DNA from: Trileptium ribeirensis
Lineage: Eukaryota; Nematoda; Enoplea; Enoplida; Thoracostomopsidae
DNA length: 64,000 bases
Reading direction: 5' to 3'
Assembly: GCA_030248225.1 (NCBI GenBank)
Contig: JASANE010029391.1
Coordinates: 1 to 64,000 of the forward strand
The notes beneath the pieces were generated by a model. The model had not been told where the DNA came from. It worked only from the letters and a program-made list of their open reading frames with translations, and did no database searches. Made by a program: the position numbers and the translations under genes. This document shows, one piece after another, positions 11,093 through 23,069 of this stretch (position 1 is the first letter of the stretch; the number at the start of each line of letters is the position of its first letter).

Positions 11093-11964
11093 GGAATAAC
11101 CGGAACCGGAACCAGCAACCGGAACCCAGTAAACCGATACAAAACCAAACCGAACCCAGAAGAACATATATAGAAAACAGAGAGGAAGAAATGAAGTATA
11201 GGATTAAAGCAAAAAATAACACAAAACAATTATGCGATGGTATTATGCCTCTGAAACTAAAGAACAAAGAGAAGCAAATATATCGATCAAATATTCTGGA
11301 CATAGAGCAAAAAATTCCCACACACCAGCTATACGCTCAAATCGAAGGCTACACAGCGGACCGTAGAAACAACTCGCCCGTCCATCGCCTCCCTATACAC
11401 AACGTGTCCCAAGTCTCTGAGGAAACTAAAATATGGTATATGATCTAAGAGAAAAAATAGTAGAAGGAATTCTGATCAGGTCAGAGACACGTAGCTAGCG
11501 GACAAACAGGCCTCATAGATCCGAGATAACTCAACAGAACTATAAAGAGACACACGGACGCCGCACATCAATAAATCCCAGCAAGAAAAAGTCTAGCAAG
11601 CAGATAACAGACTCAATAGACGATACCAAGTAACAAGCGCACAGCGCGCGACGCAATATTAGCCAAGCAACCCAAACTCGCATAAGCCATCCTGTACCGA
11701 GTGACCGTAATCAAACGTATCCCACAGACCGATGGTAAAATAGCTGCTACAAGCATCGACCGCTATAACAAACCCGCAGTATATAAAAACCTGCTCAATA
11801 TTGCCACTAACGTCACACGCAAAGAGAATCTTCTGCGTATAGCGATCACTTATAATATATACATATTGAACACGATGAAGAAAAAAAACGAAAATCAAAC
11901 AAAAATAAACCGAACCGTGCGTTGTTGCCCTTGCCGGAACCGAACACAATCGCCGAACCGAACG
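11090..11964 (+). mobile_element. hAT-like element with pervasive small T/G deletions
   Basis: Collinear end to end with the complete element at 37491-38662, starting with the same CAGGGAATAACCGGAACC, but 875 nt against 1172. The difference is spread over many deletions of 1-4 nt that remove mainly T and G: for example TAACTTTTACATTAAAC becomes TAACACAAAAC, TCAGTGGTCAGAGACACTG becomes TCAGGTCAGAGACACG, and GTTGGACCGGTTTAATTC becomes GTGACCGTAATC. The copy on the minus strand at 15150-15992 keeps these bases, so the 37491 form is ancestral-like. The result is unusually T-poor on the plus strand. The right terminus is also eroded. Confidence 0.85.
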
Positions 11965-11999
11965 ATATATATATATATATATATGTAGATATACACTCT

Positions 12000-13045
12000 A
12001 CAAGCTTCTAAACCAAACTCCAATCCCCGAGCTTAACCGACACAAGTTACAAACTTCACACAAAAACCACCAGCTCCAATGTCGGCTTAATACACTGAAA
12101 AGTCCTGTTTATTGACTTAATAACGTTAGCATACAGTGCTGGGCCTCTACAGTTTGGTATTATACTCCACATCAAACCCTGGGTATCCAAGTATGTTAAC
12201 ACTGAGGTCGATCGACAATGTCCGTATAAATTTCCCAATTTAATATTACTTTTATATCTGCTGATAAGAAACTTTAATATTAAGTTTCTGAGAGTGTACA
12301 CTAACGGTGGTCCGACGCTATAGGAAGCTTGCCGTCCTCTCTATAAAGTTGTACTTTGTTTACCCAAGAAGAACCATCCTGATCTATATAGCTGCAACAA
12401 CACAATTATATTCTGTTATATATAAACCACTTTGATATAAATTTGATATTTATTTAATTGTTGTCCTAGTGCGACTACCGCTTACTACGAACAGTACCAA
12501 GCTATACAAGCTCGAATGTCCTGGGATCGGCATTTGTAAAAGACGCAGCTTATGTAAACAAGAGGAGAAAAGAAACAAGGACAGAGAAAAGGAGGGCCCA
12601 GTCCCTTCAAAAATGGCCAAAGTGCCAAACTAGACTCGGTTTCGGACTCAGCATGTCCGACCGAGCAAAATGATAAGTAACAGGACCGTATTCGGTCTTC
12701 AGGGGGAAAATAGACTCTTGGGGGAGGGTCCATGCCAAATTTTTCAAAAATCGGGGTGTTTAAACGGTTCCCCTGGGTTCGGGGTACACTTTTCTGGGGA
12801 GTTTTATATATTTTTGGATTAATCTCGACACGGGGAATCTGATAAGGGGTGGCACGCCTGTCCGGGCGTGATTTCTAAAATCTACATATGGGGTACCCAA
12901 AAGTGGGCGCAGCGAGACCCGTCCGGCTCAAATTAAAGCCTCGGTCTGGGGATTCCAATGATACTAGGTATTTAATTTTGTGACCAATATTCATCGAATT
13001 ATGTGATTAAATGTGTTCAAGCCGTTTACGTACATATTAATCTGT
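12000..13045. other. Noncoding region with hairpins in its second half
   Basis: No gene recognised. From 12560 on there are hairpins such as TCGGAC with GTCCGA near 12640-12660, GACCG-TATT-CGGTC near 12683-12697 and CACGCC with GGCGTG near 12850-12870, leading into the dense cluster at 13050. Confidence 0.4.
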
Positions 13046-13049
13046 TCCT

Positions 13050-13590
13050 AAGTTCGTGGATCCGGGTCGGATTTCCACGAAACCGGTCTCAATCGAAAGA
13101 CCGTAAAATTATCTACAAGAAATGTTGAGTACAAAATTTTGAAATTCCCAACGGTTCCGGAGTTATGGACCGGAGCCGATACTTTTGACACTGAATTTTC
13201 TAAATTTTACATTTTCTTTTCTTATCTTAACCAGCGAGATTGAACGCTGGTAGAGAATATTTTGTAAAGTTGTACAACTTACCAGTGGGCGAGCACTGGT
13301 AAGCTTTATATTTTCAGTTTGGTCTTATAATTTTCCAGATAATTCTCTCAACTGCCGCTCGCTTTCGAGCGAACAGCCACACTTTTTGCAGTCCTCATTC
13401 GTGAGGACGGTCGTGACGGATGTCCGTCACGGCCAGTAGTTCCTATAAAAATTTGTAACCAATTTCGAGGTCCTACCATTCGGGGTAGGGAAATTCCTAC
13501 GTAGACACTTATTCTGGGTTCAGCGGGGGAGTCGTACCGTCCTAAAACTCTCGACAAATCGAGTATGGCAAGGGCTCACCATACTCACGT
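13050..13590. other. Dense cluster of perfect hairpins with unrelated stems
   Basis: Inverted repeats in order: TTCGTGGA 13053-13060 / 13074-13081; CGGTCT 13084-13089 / 13098-13103; ACCAGCG 13230-13236 / 13245-13251; CTTACCAGTG 13278-13287 / 13294-13303 (10 bp); CGCTCG 13356-13361 / 13366-13371; GTCCTCA 13391-13397 / 13402-13408; CGTGACGGA 13412-13420 / 13423-13431 (9 bp); CCTACC 13472-13477 / 13484-13489; GAGTATGG 13561-13568 / 13579-13586. No stem resembles another. Loops are short (2-14 nt). No open frame covers the region convincingly. Confidence 0.85.
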
Positions 13591-13744
13591 TCTGCACCTA
13601 TAAAACATAAGTTTGCGTGCGTAAAAATTTCCTATAATTCCTGCTAGTCACGTCAAATACGTCACACTCTACGGATCATAACTCCAACCTGAAAATTACA
13701 GAAATACAACAGAGTATGACCAACAGAATACATGAAATCATTGT

Positions 13745-14200
13745 AAACACAGGCGCTTTTATGGCCTGGTCAACCCGATAAAAGTACAATTATAGTACGA
13801 AACGATCATTATACGGTATACAATGACAATAGGGCGGCGCTTTTATGGCCTCATAACATAACAATAAACGGCGTGACTACGGTACAGAGAATTATACATG
13901 TACATATCCAGTTAACGATTCATGTCCCGGTCATTTTGATAACTTATGTACCTGAAAATACATGTGAGCAACAATAACGGTTCCAATGATACCCAGCTAT
14001 ATGATACGAGCATGATAACATATATCAAACATGTGCCTTTATGGCTATCAAACAAATAACAATAACGATGGTAACGATACGTAATTCAAATGTATATATA
14101 TATGTATATATCAAAGATGCCTTTATGGCCAATGATACTATAGAGAAATCATGCAAATGCCAATATATATGTACCAAGGCGTGCCATCGGGGCACTACAA
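13745..14200 (+). repeat. Degenerate tandem repeat around a GCC-TTTAT-GGC hairpin
   Basis: The module GGCGCTTTTATGGCCT occurs near 13753 and 13838, and TGCCTTTATGGC near 14035 and 14119, with GTGCC-ATCG-GGGCAC near 14184. Spacers are AC/AT-rich (AACAATAACGATGG type). Spacing is about 85 bp where adjacent units are clear. Confidence 0.6.
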
Positions 14201-14800
14201 TCAATATGTATATAGCCGAATATAAACATCTGTACAAACGGTTACGATTCCTCAGCGATTCTCCATCTCTGAAATGGCAATAATAATACCCATCTTGATC
14301 AAAACATGTCGGCGGTGCAGGCCGAAATACCAAAAGTGCGAGTAGGTTACATAGCAGGACTCTGAACCTGATCATTTCGTTCAGCTCTATATATATAGAT
14401 ATGCTCATAAGGTGCTATTAAACTGGTTCCGATTTCGTACGTATATACTTTGATTCCGGTTCTGTTCCGATTATCTACGTATATACCTGATACTTTCTGA
14501 TTTGTTATAATTATGTACTTACATAACTATATTGATCTTGCGAGTTATTTCGACTGCTGATTTACGTATATACTGCGGATCATGATTTGTGCCAGTTAGG
14601 CGATCTATCTATGAGGTGACAACAGGGTTTTACGGTCGATGTGTGTATATAGAGAAACTCAATTTATATATATTTGCTTGCGATCAATTGATTCTGCTTA
14701 CATAAATGTACGTACTGTGGGGCAAGGGTGGGTGCCGTACCCTTTTGGGCTATTCTCGTCGGGTGTTCCAGGCTGGGGAAAAACTGGTGACGGAATTCGG

Positions 14801-15150
14801 AAATGTTGACCACTATACACGTGGTCACGATTATTGGGGAACTCGACTAAATGTTGACCATTACACTATGGACAGGATTTTTTGTCTTCGGAAAAATGTT
14901 GTCCATTACACTGTGGACAGGATTTTTTTGGTACTCGGGAAAATGTTGTCCATTATACTGTGGACGGGATTTTTTGGTACTCGGAAAAATGTTGTCCATG
15001 GTACTGTGGTCAGATTTATTTTTATTCGAAAAAATGTTAACCATTGGGGTGTGGTCAGGATTGTTGTAAATGTTGACCATTATCGTGTGGTCAAGATTAT
15101 GGGTTTTCGATAAAAGTTTGCCATTAGGCTGTGGTCAGGATTATCCACCT
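14801..15150 (+). repeat. Minisatellite, about 46-bp unit, eight copies
   Basis: ATGTTG/ATGTTA starts at 14803, 14851, 14896, 14943, 14989, 15034, 15070 and (as AGTTTG) 15115; spacing is mostly 45-48. Unit: AATGTTGWCCATTA then CTGTGGACAGGATT. A unit not divisible by three with few stops creates long open frames on both strands (14706-15113 plus, 14847-15080 minus), which are not genes. Confidence 0.9.
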
Positions 15151-15992
15151 CGTAACGATCCGTAAGGATCTGTTACATATGTAATATATATACACAATGA
15201 TGAAGTTCCAATGCAACCAAACAAAATAAAAGATTAACTCAACAAATTGCAGTCTGAAGCGTAAGTAGGACACATAAATTCAGTAGGAATTTTTTATCTT
15301 AACACTGTAGGAGTTTGTTAACAAAACAAAGCCAGCTCGATGCTTGCAGCAGCTATTTTACGCATTCAGTAGTCTGCAGAGCATGGATTATTTAGAAGTA
15401 CTTAGCTTTAAGCTTGGCTAACATAAATTGCGTCAAACATTGTAAACTTCAGTAAATCAGTCTACATTAAAGTAAAGTAACATATCTGCAACGCAGCCAG
15501 GAACTACTTTTTTGCCAATGAAATGTATTTATTGAAACTGGGTGAGCAGTATAACAGGTTGTCTCATTTATAGCATTCTGATCAGAAAGTTACCATCATT
15601 ATCATCCAGCTGACGGCCACTGCTTGTCCAACGCTAGCCTAAACAAAGTCACTGACCACTGATCAGTTTTATTTACTTTTAGAACCATATCCCACAGAAT
15701 AACGTGCAACAAACGTATGTGTTAAGGGAGGCAATTAGAGACAGAGCTAAAGTGTTTAGTCTACATTCCACGCCAGCATGTTTAGTTACGACAGTGCACA
15801 TTCAGTTTGACACAGTTTGCGCAACGCTGCATAGTGCAAGGCGTTTTTTTACCGTGGAAGTCCAAAAGCACACATATTGATCAATCCACTGTACCTTCAT
15901 TTCTTCCTTCATCTGTTTTGCTATACATAAGTTTAGAAGACCAGGTTCCTGTTCCGCATCTGGTTTAAATAAACGGTTCCGGTTATTCCCTG
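15150..15992 (-). mobile_element. CCGGAA hAT-like family copy, minus orientation
   Basis: The reverse complement starts CAGGGAATAACCGGAACCG at 15992 and follows the 37491-38662 element through most of its length, including CTGATCAGTGGTCAG and TTTAGGCTAGCGTTGGACAA. The far terminus with CCGGAATTCC is absent; the minisatellite lies there instead. Noncoding and nonautonomous. Confidence 0.8.
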
Positions 15993-16159
15993 ATTGACAT
16001 TATACTACTGAACCATTACCTTACAACAAATTTTTAATTAAACCAATAAAATACTCCAGAATTTAAGGCATAAGTCACAAAACACCTTTTGCGCGCAACA
16101 ATCTCAGCTTCACTTAATGCAACAAAGTGTTATGTATTAAGAATAAAAATCATTTAAGT

Positions 16160-17745
16160 ATCAACGTTTCCATATAGTCAGGCTGATTCACCAATAACTT
16201 CACATTGCAGTGATCGATAAAATGCTTGATCGGCTCGAGGAATGTACTGTATTTGGATCTGAATATCGTTTCAATTTTCTCGTTTGATTGGTTGACCCGG
16301 CATCAACGTTATTTCATTCAAATCGATATTGTTGCTGAATTTCTTCCGTTTTTAAACAATATCGCCCGTTTTCCAACATTCAGCATCATCAAAATCTGAG
16401 TTTATACTGAAATTTCCCTCATCCATCGAATATTCCAGAATGCAACAGGTTGCATACACGTGTTTCTTGTTCACTTCATCAGTCCCAATAAATCGCCAAG
16501 CTTAGCCAAATCATTTACAGTTCCTGCAGTGTTGTTGATTTCGGATGGATTTTTGCGTTCAGCTTCCCTCATAATACTTCGATATTGATTAGGAGTGGAC
16601 AGGTTTTCGATTTTACGCAACTTTTTTCTCGAGCTGTCCAAAATCCCGATCACTGTCCAATCGAAAGTGGCCGACAACTGGAAATTTATGGTCAATACAA
16701 ATGAAGCGACCCATTTTGATCAGATATTAACAAAGCTCTACGATATAGTGATTCTTATTTTGGCCTCAGCATGAATCGCACCAGGCAATTAAGTGTTTGT
16801 ACTGTTGCAGCTCTATACTTTCCAAGAAAGCCAGAACGCACGAACCCACTTCATTGCTACCGCGATCGTGTTCATCTCCTGTCCAAGTATACATGTGACC
16901 TTTCCCACCTGGAGGAGCTGTTGAAACTTCGTGAATGCCGCAGTTATGGAACCACACTTGCCTCAAATAGAACGCTGGCGAAACTGTTAGGCGGGGCAAA
17001 AGAATGATTTATGAAGATCAAAGGTTATGAAAATTGATGCTTTTTTGCTGCTAGCCACCTTTCCATCTTCAGCCACAAGTCGTAGCGTTTCATCGGCCTG
17101 CTGCTTATGTTGTTCCCAACCTGCCGCTTTTTAGATCGCAAACTGGACAGGTGTCACTTCGCAGATTCGCAAACCCCAAATTAATTTTTTGTTGAACACG
17201 TCTCTATAGTAATGTTCACTCACAACAGGACCGTTTGACGCGCGCGAGTTAAACAAGCGGTGCATTTTGAAAATATTTAAAGTCGATCTGAGGTAACGAC
17301 GATTGGGATTTGAATTGCGGGAGTAATGGCTCTCCTCGCTAGGAAAGCTGCTAATATGATCACAAACTATTGCTTCCATATCACATCCGATTTTTCTCAA
17401 GCGATTGTTGTGGTGCTCACGCTGATCAGGTAGTGGAATCGTCTTGTTATTATCGGTGCTTTTTTTCAGAGTTTCAATTTTTTCCGACTGATATCGAAGA
17501 GTTTCAATATTGAGGTTTGGCAAACACGATGCTAGCTGTTGCGGGGCAGTAACAGAGTAAACCCAGCTATCTCCACGCAGCTTAGCGGCACCGTTACGAT
17601 GGAATTTTACAACAATTTTCGTTCGACACCCATATAAATACAGTAAGTTTTAGCTTCCTTTGTAAGATCGTAATATTCACGAAACAGTGTCGCACGATCC
17701 ATATCTGATATTTTTTCGTTAACGTTGAATCGGCAAGACCTCTAG
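16160..17745 (-). pseudogene. DDE-type transposase relic
   Basis: Broken transposase of a family common in arthropods and usually deposited as uncharacterised proteins; I cannot name the superfamily with confidence (Sola-like is a possibility). Order on the minus strand: N-terminal MDRATLFREYYDLTKEAKTY near 17690; VCDHISSFPSEESHYSRNSN and RRYLRSTLNIFKMHRLF, then PVVSEHYYRDVFN (17131-17400); YTWTGDEHDRGSNEVGSCVL and HLIAWCDSC-stop-GQNKN (16766-16900), where the usual DSCGGQN acidic motif has a TGA in place of Gly; then GRFICIDHKFPVVGH, LDSDRDFGQLEKK and IENLSTPNQYRSIM (16471-16740); and a C-terminal IPRADQAFYRSL near 16200. Several frameshifts and stops make it inactive. It lies beside the hAT-like copy ending at 15992, without evident connection. 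Confidence 0.75.
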
Positions 17746-17789
17746 GTAGCATACGTGGATATGCTACATGTGGATATTACACAGTACCG

Positions 17790-18130
17790 CATAAGTTAGA
17801 ACAAAATTAACACCGGCAATAAGTTTCCCATGCCCGTAAACCCCATAACTGCAAGCTATCACCTTCCCAGGACGTCACAATAAAATTAGGAATTTTGGGT
17901 CGAGCAAACATGGGAGTGCCATGCCCCTGTACCCATAGAACTATGAATCAAAAAAAAATGTCATCGGCATTTATCATTTTACTATGAAAGAAAACTAACC
18001 GGAAAAAATCGAAATTTAAGATAAAAATAACCTTGCATCCGTGAAGTGTACTAAAATGGGTCAAAAAACCCCAATTTTGACCGCTGACCCCTAAACCAGA
18101 AATTAAAAAAGATCCCAAAGCATACAGTAC
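17790..18130 (+). repeat. Isolated copy of the 350-bp satellite
   Basis: Carries the satellite landmarks ATTTTGGGTCGAG, TTTATCATTTTACTATGAAA, ATAAAAATAACCTTGC (18021) and GACCCCTAAACC in the same order as 20060-21290. Confidence 0.75.
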
Positions 18131-18788
18131 TTTTCCATAACGGGAATACCGGTCGCAGATACGTTCAGATAAATCACTCCATTGTTTTCAGAGATTCTGA
18201 AAATCTTTATAATTACCATATAATGCCAATTAACGGTTATTCTAAGAATATCATATAACGGGTTAAAATGAATCATTTTGGGACATGATGTTGTGCTTCT
18301 ACTTAATTATCCGAGATTTTGACAAAAATGTTGACCAACAAATTCTAGATCTTATCAAGGAAAACATCAGGATCTTTGCTGTAAGGCCGGAGTTTCGAGA
18401 TACAGCTAAAATGCAATTTTCTCTCGGTCACAAAAATTGAACGGTACCCTCTTTAAAAAGGCCCACCATACCCCATGTGAGGGTTGCATAGATGTAACCT
18501 ATAAACGCGATAAGCCAGACTATAAACTATCATAATGCAACGATAGCATGGGAATGCCTTGATTCTTTATTGAGATATTAAAAAACTAGCCGGAAGGACG
18601 TCCGGACATGCTCAAATTCATTGGTGCACATTATAAATAACTTCAGGCTCGCTAATCAGGTATATCACGAATATTATGCATTTCATGGAAACAAAAATTA
18701 TCTAAACTGAGAACCACCGGTGCTGTTTGTTTAGCGTAAAAACATCAGAATAAAAATAATAATCGATCTAACAATAACACAAATTATC

Positions 18789-18980
18789 AACTAAACGTAC
18801 CGCGTCCTGTTACGCACTCAATTTCCGAAATAAAAAGGTCCACAATTAGTCGTCCAGAACCCTCAGGAAATAAAATCGAAAATACAGGGGCCGCGTTAGT
18901 CTCATCGTCAGCGGGTTCAAATCGAGCAACACGAAGATATGCAAAAACACCGAACTCGCACCACCGGGTTGAGTTGTTCA
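18789..18980 (-). other. Possible exon, function unknown
   Basis: A 64-codon minus-strand frame reads with biased, protein-like composition: FGVFAYLRVARFEPADD, APVFSILFPEGSGRLIVDLF, EIECVTGR, and runs into a good donor site GCG|GTACGT at about 18800. I do not recognise a family. It sits in satellite-rich DNA with no partner exon found, so it may be a chance frame or transposon debris. Confidence 0.25.
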
Positions 18981-20059
18981 TGTGCTCTTAAATCATAGAT
19001 GTTACACTTTATTAATTTTGACGACTTGTAGCTAAAAGGAATGAGTCCGTTTAAAACGACCACCGTATCTCATGAATTCAATGGGACCTGCAATCAATAC
19101 TAACTTTAAAAAGTATATAAATAAAGATAGCATTTGCGCTAATGCCGTTCAAAAATACAAAATTTTTTGTGCGTCCTTGCCACACGGAAGTTATCACTGG
19201 GTTGACGGATTTTCGTCATTTTTCATTTCAAAACGTAATCGAATATAATTGCACACATGCCGTTGTATCTAACCTGTTTCAATGATTTTTTACCAAAATT
19301 CCCAAAAAACCTGCAGGAATTGGGACCTTTTAAATTTGACCATATGTCTTTCTTGAAGTATGAAAACAACCTTCCTCAACTACGTGTCCACAGATGGGGC
19401 CCCCGGGATTTTCGAGCTGCACAGCATTTCGGCAGTTCCCCAGGTCATGCCCCCAGACAAATTTCGGCTTTCCCAGGTAAACCACCTAGAACCTGAGGTA
19501 TTTTGAGGTGACATCACACATGATCGTCCTAACAACGGGTATAATAAAATTCAATATTATTACAACTTATATTTCGATTATTTATGACAAAACCTTAAGT
19601 AAACGAAGTGCTCCATGCAAAAATACACATTTACAGTAGTTAAATGTAAATATGCAACAAAACCATAAAACTCTTGTAAATACATGAAAAACACAAAACC
19701 TGCACAATTAAAAAACCAAGGTAATTTCAAGGATACGAACAGTTCTTCCAAGCAAGCTGGAGGAAATTTTTTCAGATATTTCAAGCTCCCCCAGGTTGGA
19801 GCTGGGCGACGGCTGGTAAAGATTGGTTCTGGGGAGAGGACAGCACAAAGGCATTTCAATCAAAGTAGAGTCAAAAGCTGCCAATCGAGAGCTACATCAT
19901 ATTTTGTTTTAGAACACCTTTTATCAAAGCAGCAAGTGTAAGACGTTTTAAAAAATCAAAAATGACTAGTAACTCTATCGAGATTGCAGAACGTAGTAAA
20001 GCATAGGTACACCTACGCCTTTTGCGTGCACAGCCAATGAGTTCTCGATAACATACGCC

Positions 20060-21290
20060 GATATGATATATGTGGATATCACACAATACCGCCCAAGTTA
20101 TAACATAACTAACACCAGCAAAAAGTTTCCCATGCCCCAAAACCTCCGAAGTGCAAGCTTCCCAACATGACGTAACAGTAAAATTAGGAATTTTGGGTCC
20201 ATGAACCACGGCGGCACCATGCCCCTGTACCTATAGAACCATGGATCGCACAGCAAAATCAACACCAGCAATGAGTATGTCATGTCCGAAACTTGCCGCC
20301 CAGGACGTCAGAACAAATTTTCGAATTTTGGGTCCAGGAAACACGAGGGTGCCATACCTCAATTCCCATAACTCCAGAACCGGAGCCTTAACCGAAAAAC
20401 AAAAAATAGGCATCAGTATTTATCATTTTACTATGAAATAAATCATACCATAGTAAAAAAATTTAAAAGTTAAGATAAAAATAACCTTACTTCCGTAAAG
20501 GGTAGTAAAATGAGGTAAAAACCAGCATTTTGACCTCTGACCACGAACCATGGGGGCACCATACCCCGAACCAATGGAACCATGGGTCGCAGAGTAAAGA
20601 CAACACCGGCAATGAATTTCCCATGCCCGAAAACCCCCAATTAAAACTTTTCAGCCGCCCAGGATGTTAGAACAATGTTTTTAATTTTGGGTCGAGAGAC
20701 CACGAGTGTGCCGTGTTTCAAACCCCATAACTCCAGAACCGGAACCTTAATCGAAGAACAAAAAAGACATTTATCATTTTACTATGAAATAAAATAAAGC
20801 AGAGGAAAAAATTCGAAAGTTAAGATAAAAATAACCTTGCTTTCGTGAAGGGTACTAAAATAGGGTGAAAAACTCTCATTTTGACCTCTGACCCCGAACC
20901 AAGGGGCATACCCCCGTACCCATGGCACCATTGGTCACGTAGCAAAACCAGTATCGGCAATGAGTTTCCCATGCCCGAAAACCCCCAAGTGAAACATATC
21001 AGCTACCCAAGACGCATGAACAAATTTTCAAATTTTGGGTCGAGGAACCATTGGGGCGCCATACCTCCATACCTCAAACCCCATAAATCCAGAACCGGAG
21101 CCTTAATCGAAAAAACAATAAAGAGGCATCCGCATTTATCATTTTTCTATGAAATAAAACCGTCTAGAGAAAAAACTCGAAAGTTATGATAAAAATAACC
21201 TTGCTTCCGTGAAGGATACTAAAATGGGGTAAAATGGGGCAAAAAACACACATTTTGACCCCTGACCGCGGAACCATACCCCAAATCAAA
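20060..21290 (+). repeat. 350-365-bp satellite, three to four tandem units
   Basis: ATAAAAATAACCTT recurs at about 20474, 20824 and 21188 (spacing 350 and 364). Other landmarks per unit: CCCATGCCCGAAAACC, CAGGACGTCAGAAC, AATTTTGGGTC, ATAACTCCAGAACCGGAGCC, TTTATCATTTTACTATGAAA, CATTTTGACCTCTGACC. Short open frames inside are not genes. Confidence 0.85.
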
Positions 21291-21299
21291 AAACGCTCG

Positions 21300-21405
21300 G
21301 GGGTGTACACGGTAAATCGACTATGCCGGTTCGAATGAGCCCAAGAAAATCGGTTAAGGCATTCCCGAGTTATGGACGATCACACACACACAGACGGAAT
21401 TTAAA
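21300..21405 (+). repeat. Satellite-flanking module with (CA)n
   Basis: Contains AAAATCGGTTAAGGCATTCC, CGAGTTATGGACGATC, ACACACACACAGACGG. Phrases of this kind recur in noncoding repeats of many invertebrates; that comparison is from memory. Confidence 0.4.
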
Positions 21406-22059
21406 AGATTTCACCCCTGCAACACACAATCTCCACAACGTTTCACTACGTTCTGATAACTTTCCAAAATTTAAAACTAACGATGTATCACTACCTTTCA
21501 TGAACTTTAAAGGAGCACAGGAAGGTCAATTTGGCACCTTGAAATATATACTTAACTTACTGAGCATGCACTAGCCACGGCTACAACTCCGTTTCCTAAA
21601 GATTTCGTAACTAGTTTCTAAGCTAATGCTTTGTACTGAACTATATTTACAAATCACGGTCATAAGCAATGAATTTTGAGAATCGTATCACCACACCGTA
21701 ATTGCTGAGCTGTCAACAGCCGAAAATTTTTGCCATTGCTACGCGCTTTGTACTTATCGTGAACTAAATTCTGGCTTCGCCAAAGTGCAAAGGTGTAATT
21801 CATGACTAAGCTAATGCAGCTCTGTAGCTATATGGTTTTTAAACCATGTAAAAACACAATGTTGGAGAAAAAGTAATCATATAATCCCCAAAAATTTTGC
21901 TCGAGTACGCAAAAGCAACTGATTGCCAAATGCTGTTCTTTATGTTCGCTAAGGCAATGCACCTGTTTGTATGTTATCACGGTTACCTTTCAACACTCAC
22001 AAAGAGGCAATTAGCATTCCACATTTCTTCGTTACGCTTACGCATTTCATGATATTAGA

Positions 22060-22390
22060 AAAAAACACGTCCAGATCCCAAACACCATGTGGTATATAGC
22101 CTCCAAAAACCGGGGTATTTTTGTTTCATAACAAAAGTATAAAAATTTTACATCAGAAATGACAAACGGCCGTTAATCGGTTACTTAATGTTTTGGAAGT
22201 AACCGTTAATATGCCAATATTTGGTTTCTTAACGGTTTGTATGCATTGCGCAAAACACCAATTTTCTATTCTCTTATATATTGATAGATGGTTGGTACGT
22301 ACACCAATCAAACGATCGTCAATCGTTAATAATAGAAGGGGGTGGTAGACGGCGTGCCTTAAGTTTAGTCATGCATAACCGAGGCCACCA
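22060..22390 (+). repeat. Dispersed repeat family R, copy 1
   Basis: Matches 62960-63370: ATATTTGGTTTCTTAACGG, GCATTG-CAAAACRCC, AGAAGGG-TGGTAGACGG, AAGTTTAGTCAT, all in the same order. A third partial copy is at 44110-44195. Nature unknown. Confidence 0.65.
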
Positions 22391-23069
22391 AGCGTTAAAA
22401 GAATCATAAATATCTGGGATGATTTCCCAGGCTAAAGCGCACCCCTTCTTATAGTGAGTGCATTATAATAATTGCATTATCGTGATGTTATACCTTTCCA
22501 ACATATGTCGCCGTTATATTTCTTGTGTATTGTTTGCCCCTTGAAGTCTACATGACTTATCACACCCCGGTTTATTTAGTAAAATACGAAAACATTCCCT
22601 AAAAGGAAATCTGAAAAGAAACCCATAGTATTGCTTAAAATAATAATGTTTTTCAGTCATAACAACGCCCTTTATTATTTTAATCACTAAAATATTGAAA
22701 ACAAGTCGAACACACCCTTTAGAAAGCAAATTTTTTATCACATCCTATATTTATTTCCCTCATTCAAATAACAAACAAAACATTTAATCCCTTACGGGAA
22801 ATCTGAATTTTCATTCTGTCATTAAAATAACAAAAACAACGTGTTGGACTGAACTAGAGTTTTAGTAAGTGAGTGTTTTTGGCTATGTACAGTTGCAAAA
22901 TCCAGACATAAGTATATACGTATTTAAAATGGGTTCGCCAACCAACAAATCGAATAATATTAAAGCTAGAACCAAACAGCAAAAACAGTATGATACAATG
23001 ATTTTTTCGTTTTATGTGCTTAATAGCGGTATTTCGAAATGTAGTTTGGGTCGCTAGATTACTATTAGT

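Noticed and set aside
14706..15113. 135-codon open frame and overlapping frames on both strands
   Set aside because: They are produced by the 46-bp minisatellite, whose unit lacks stops in several frames.
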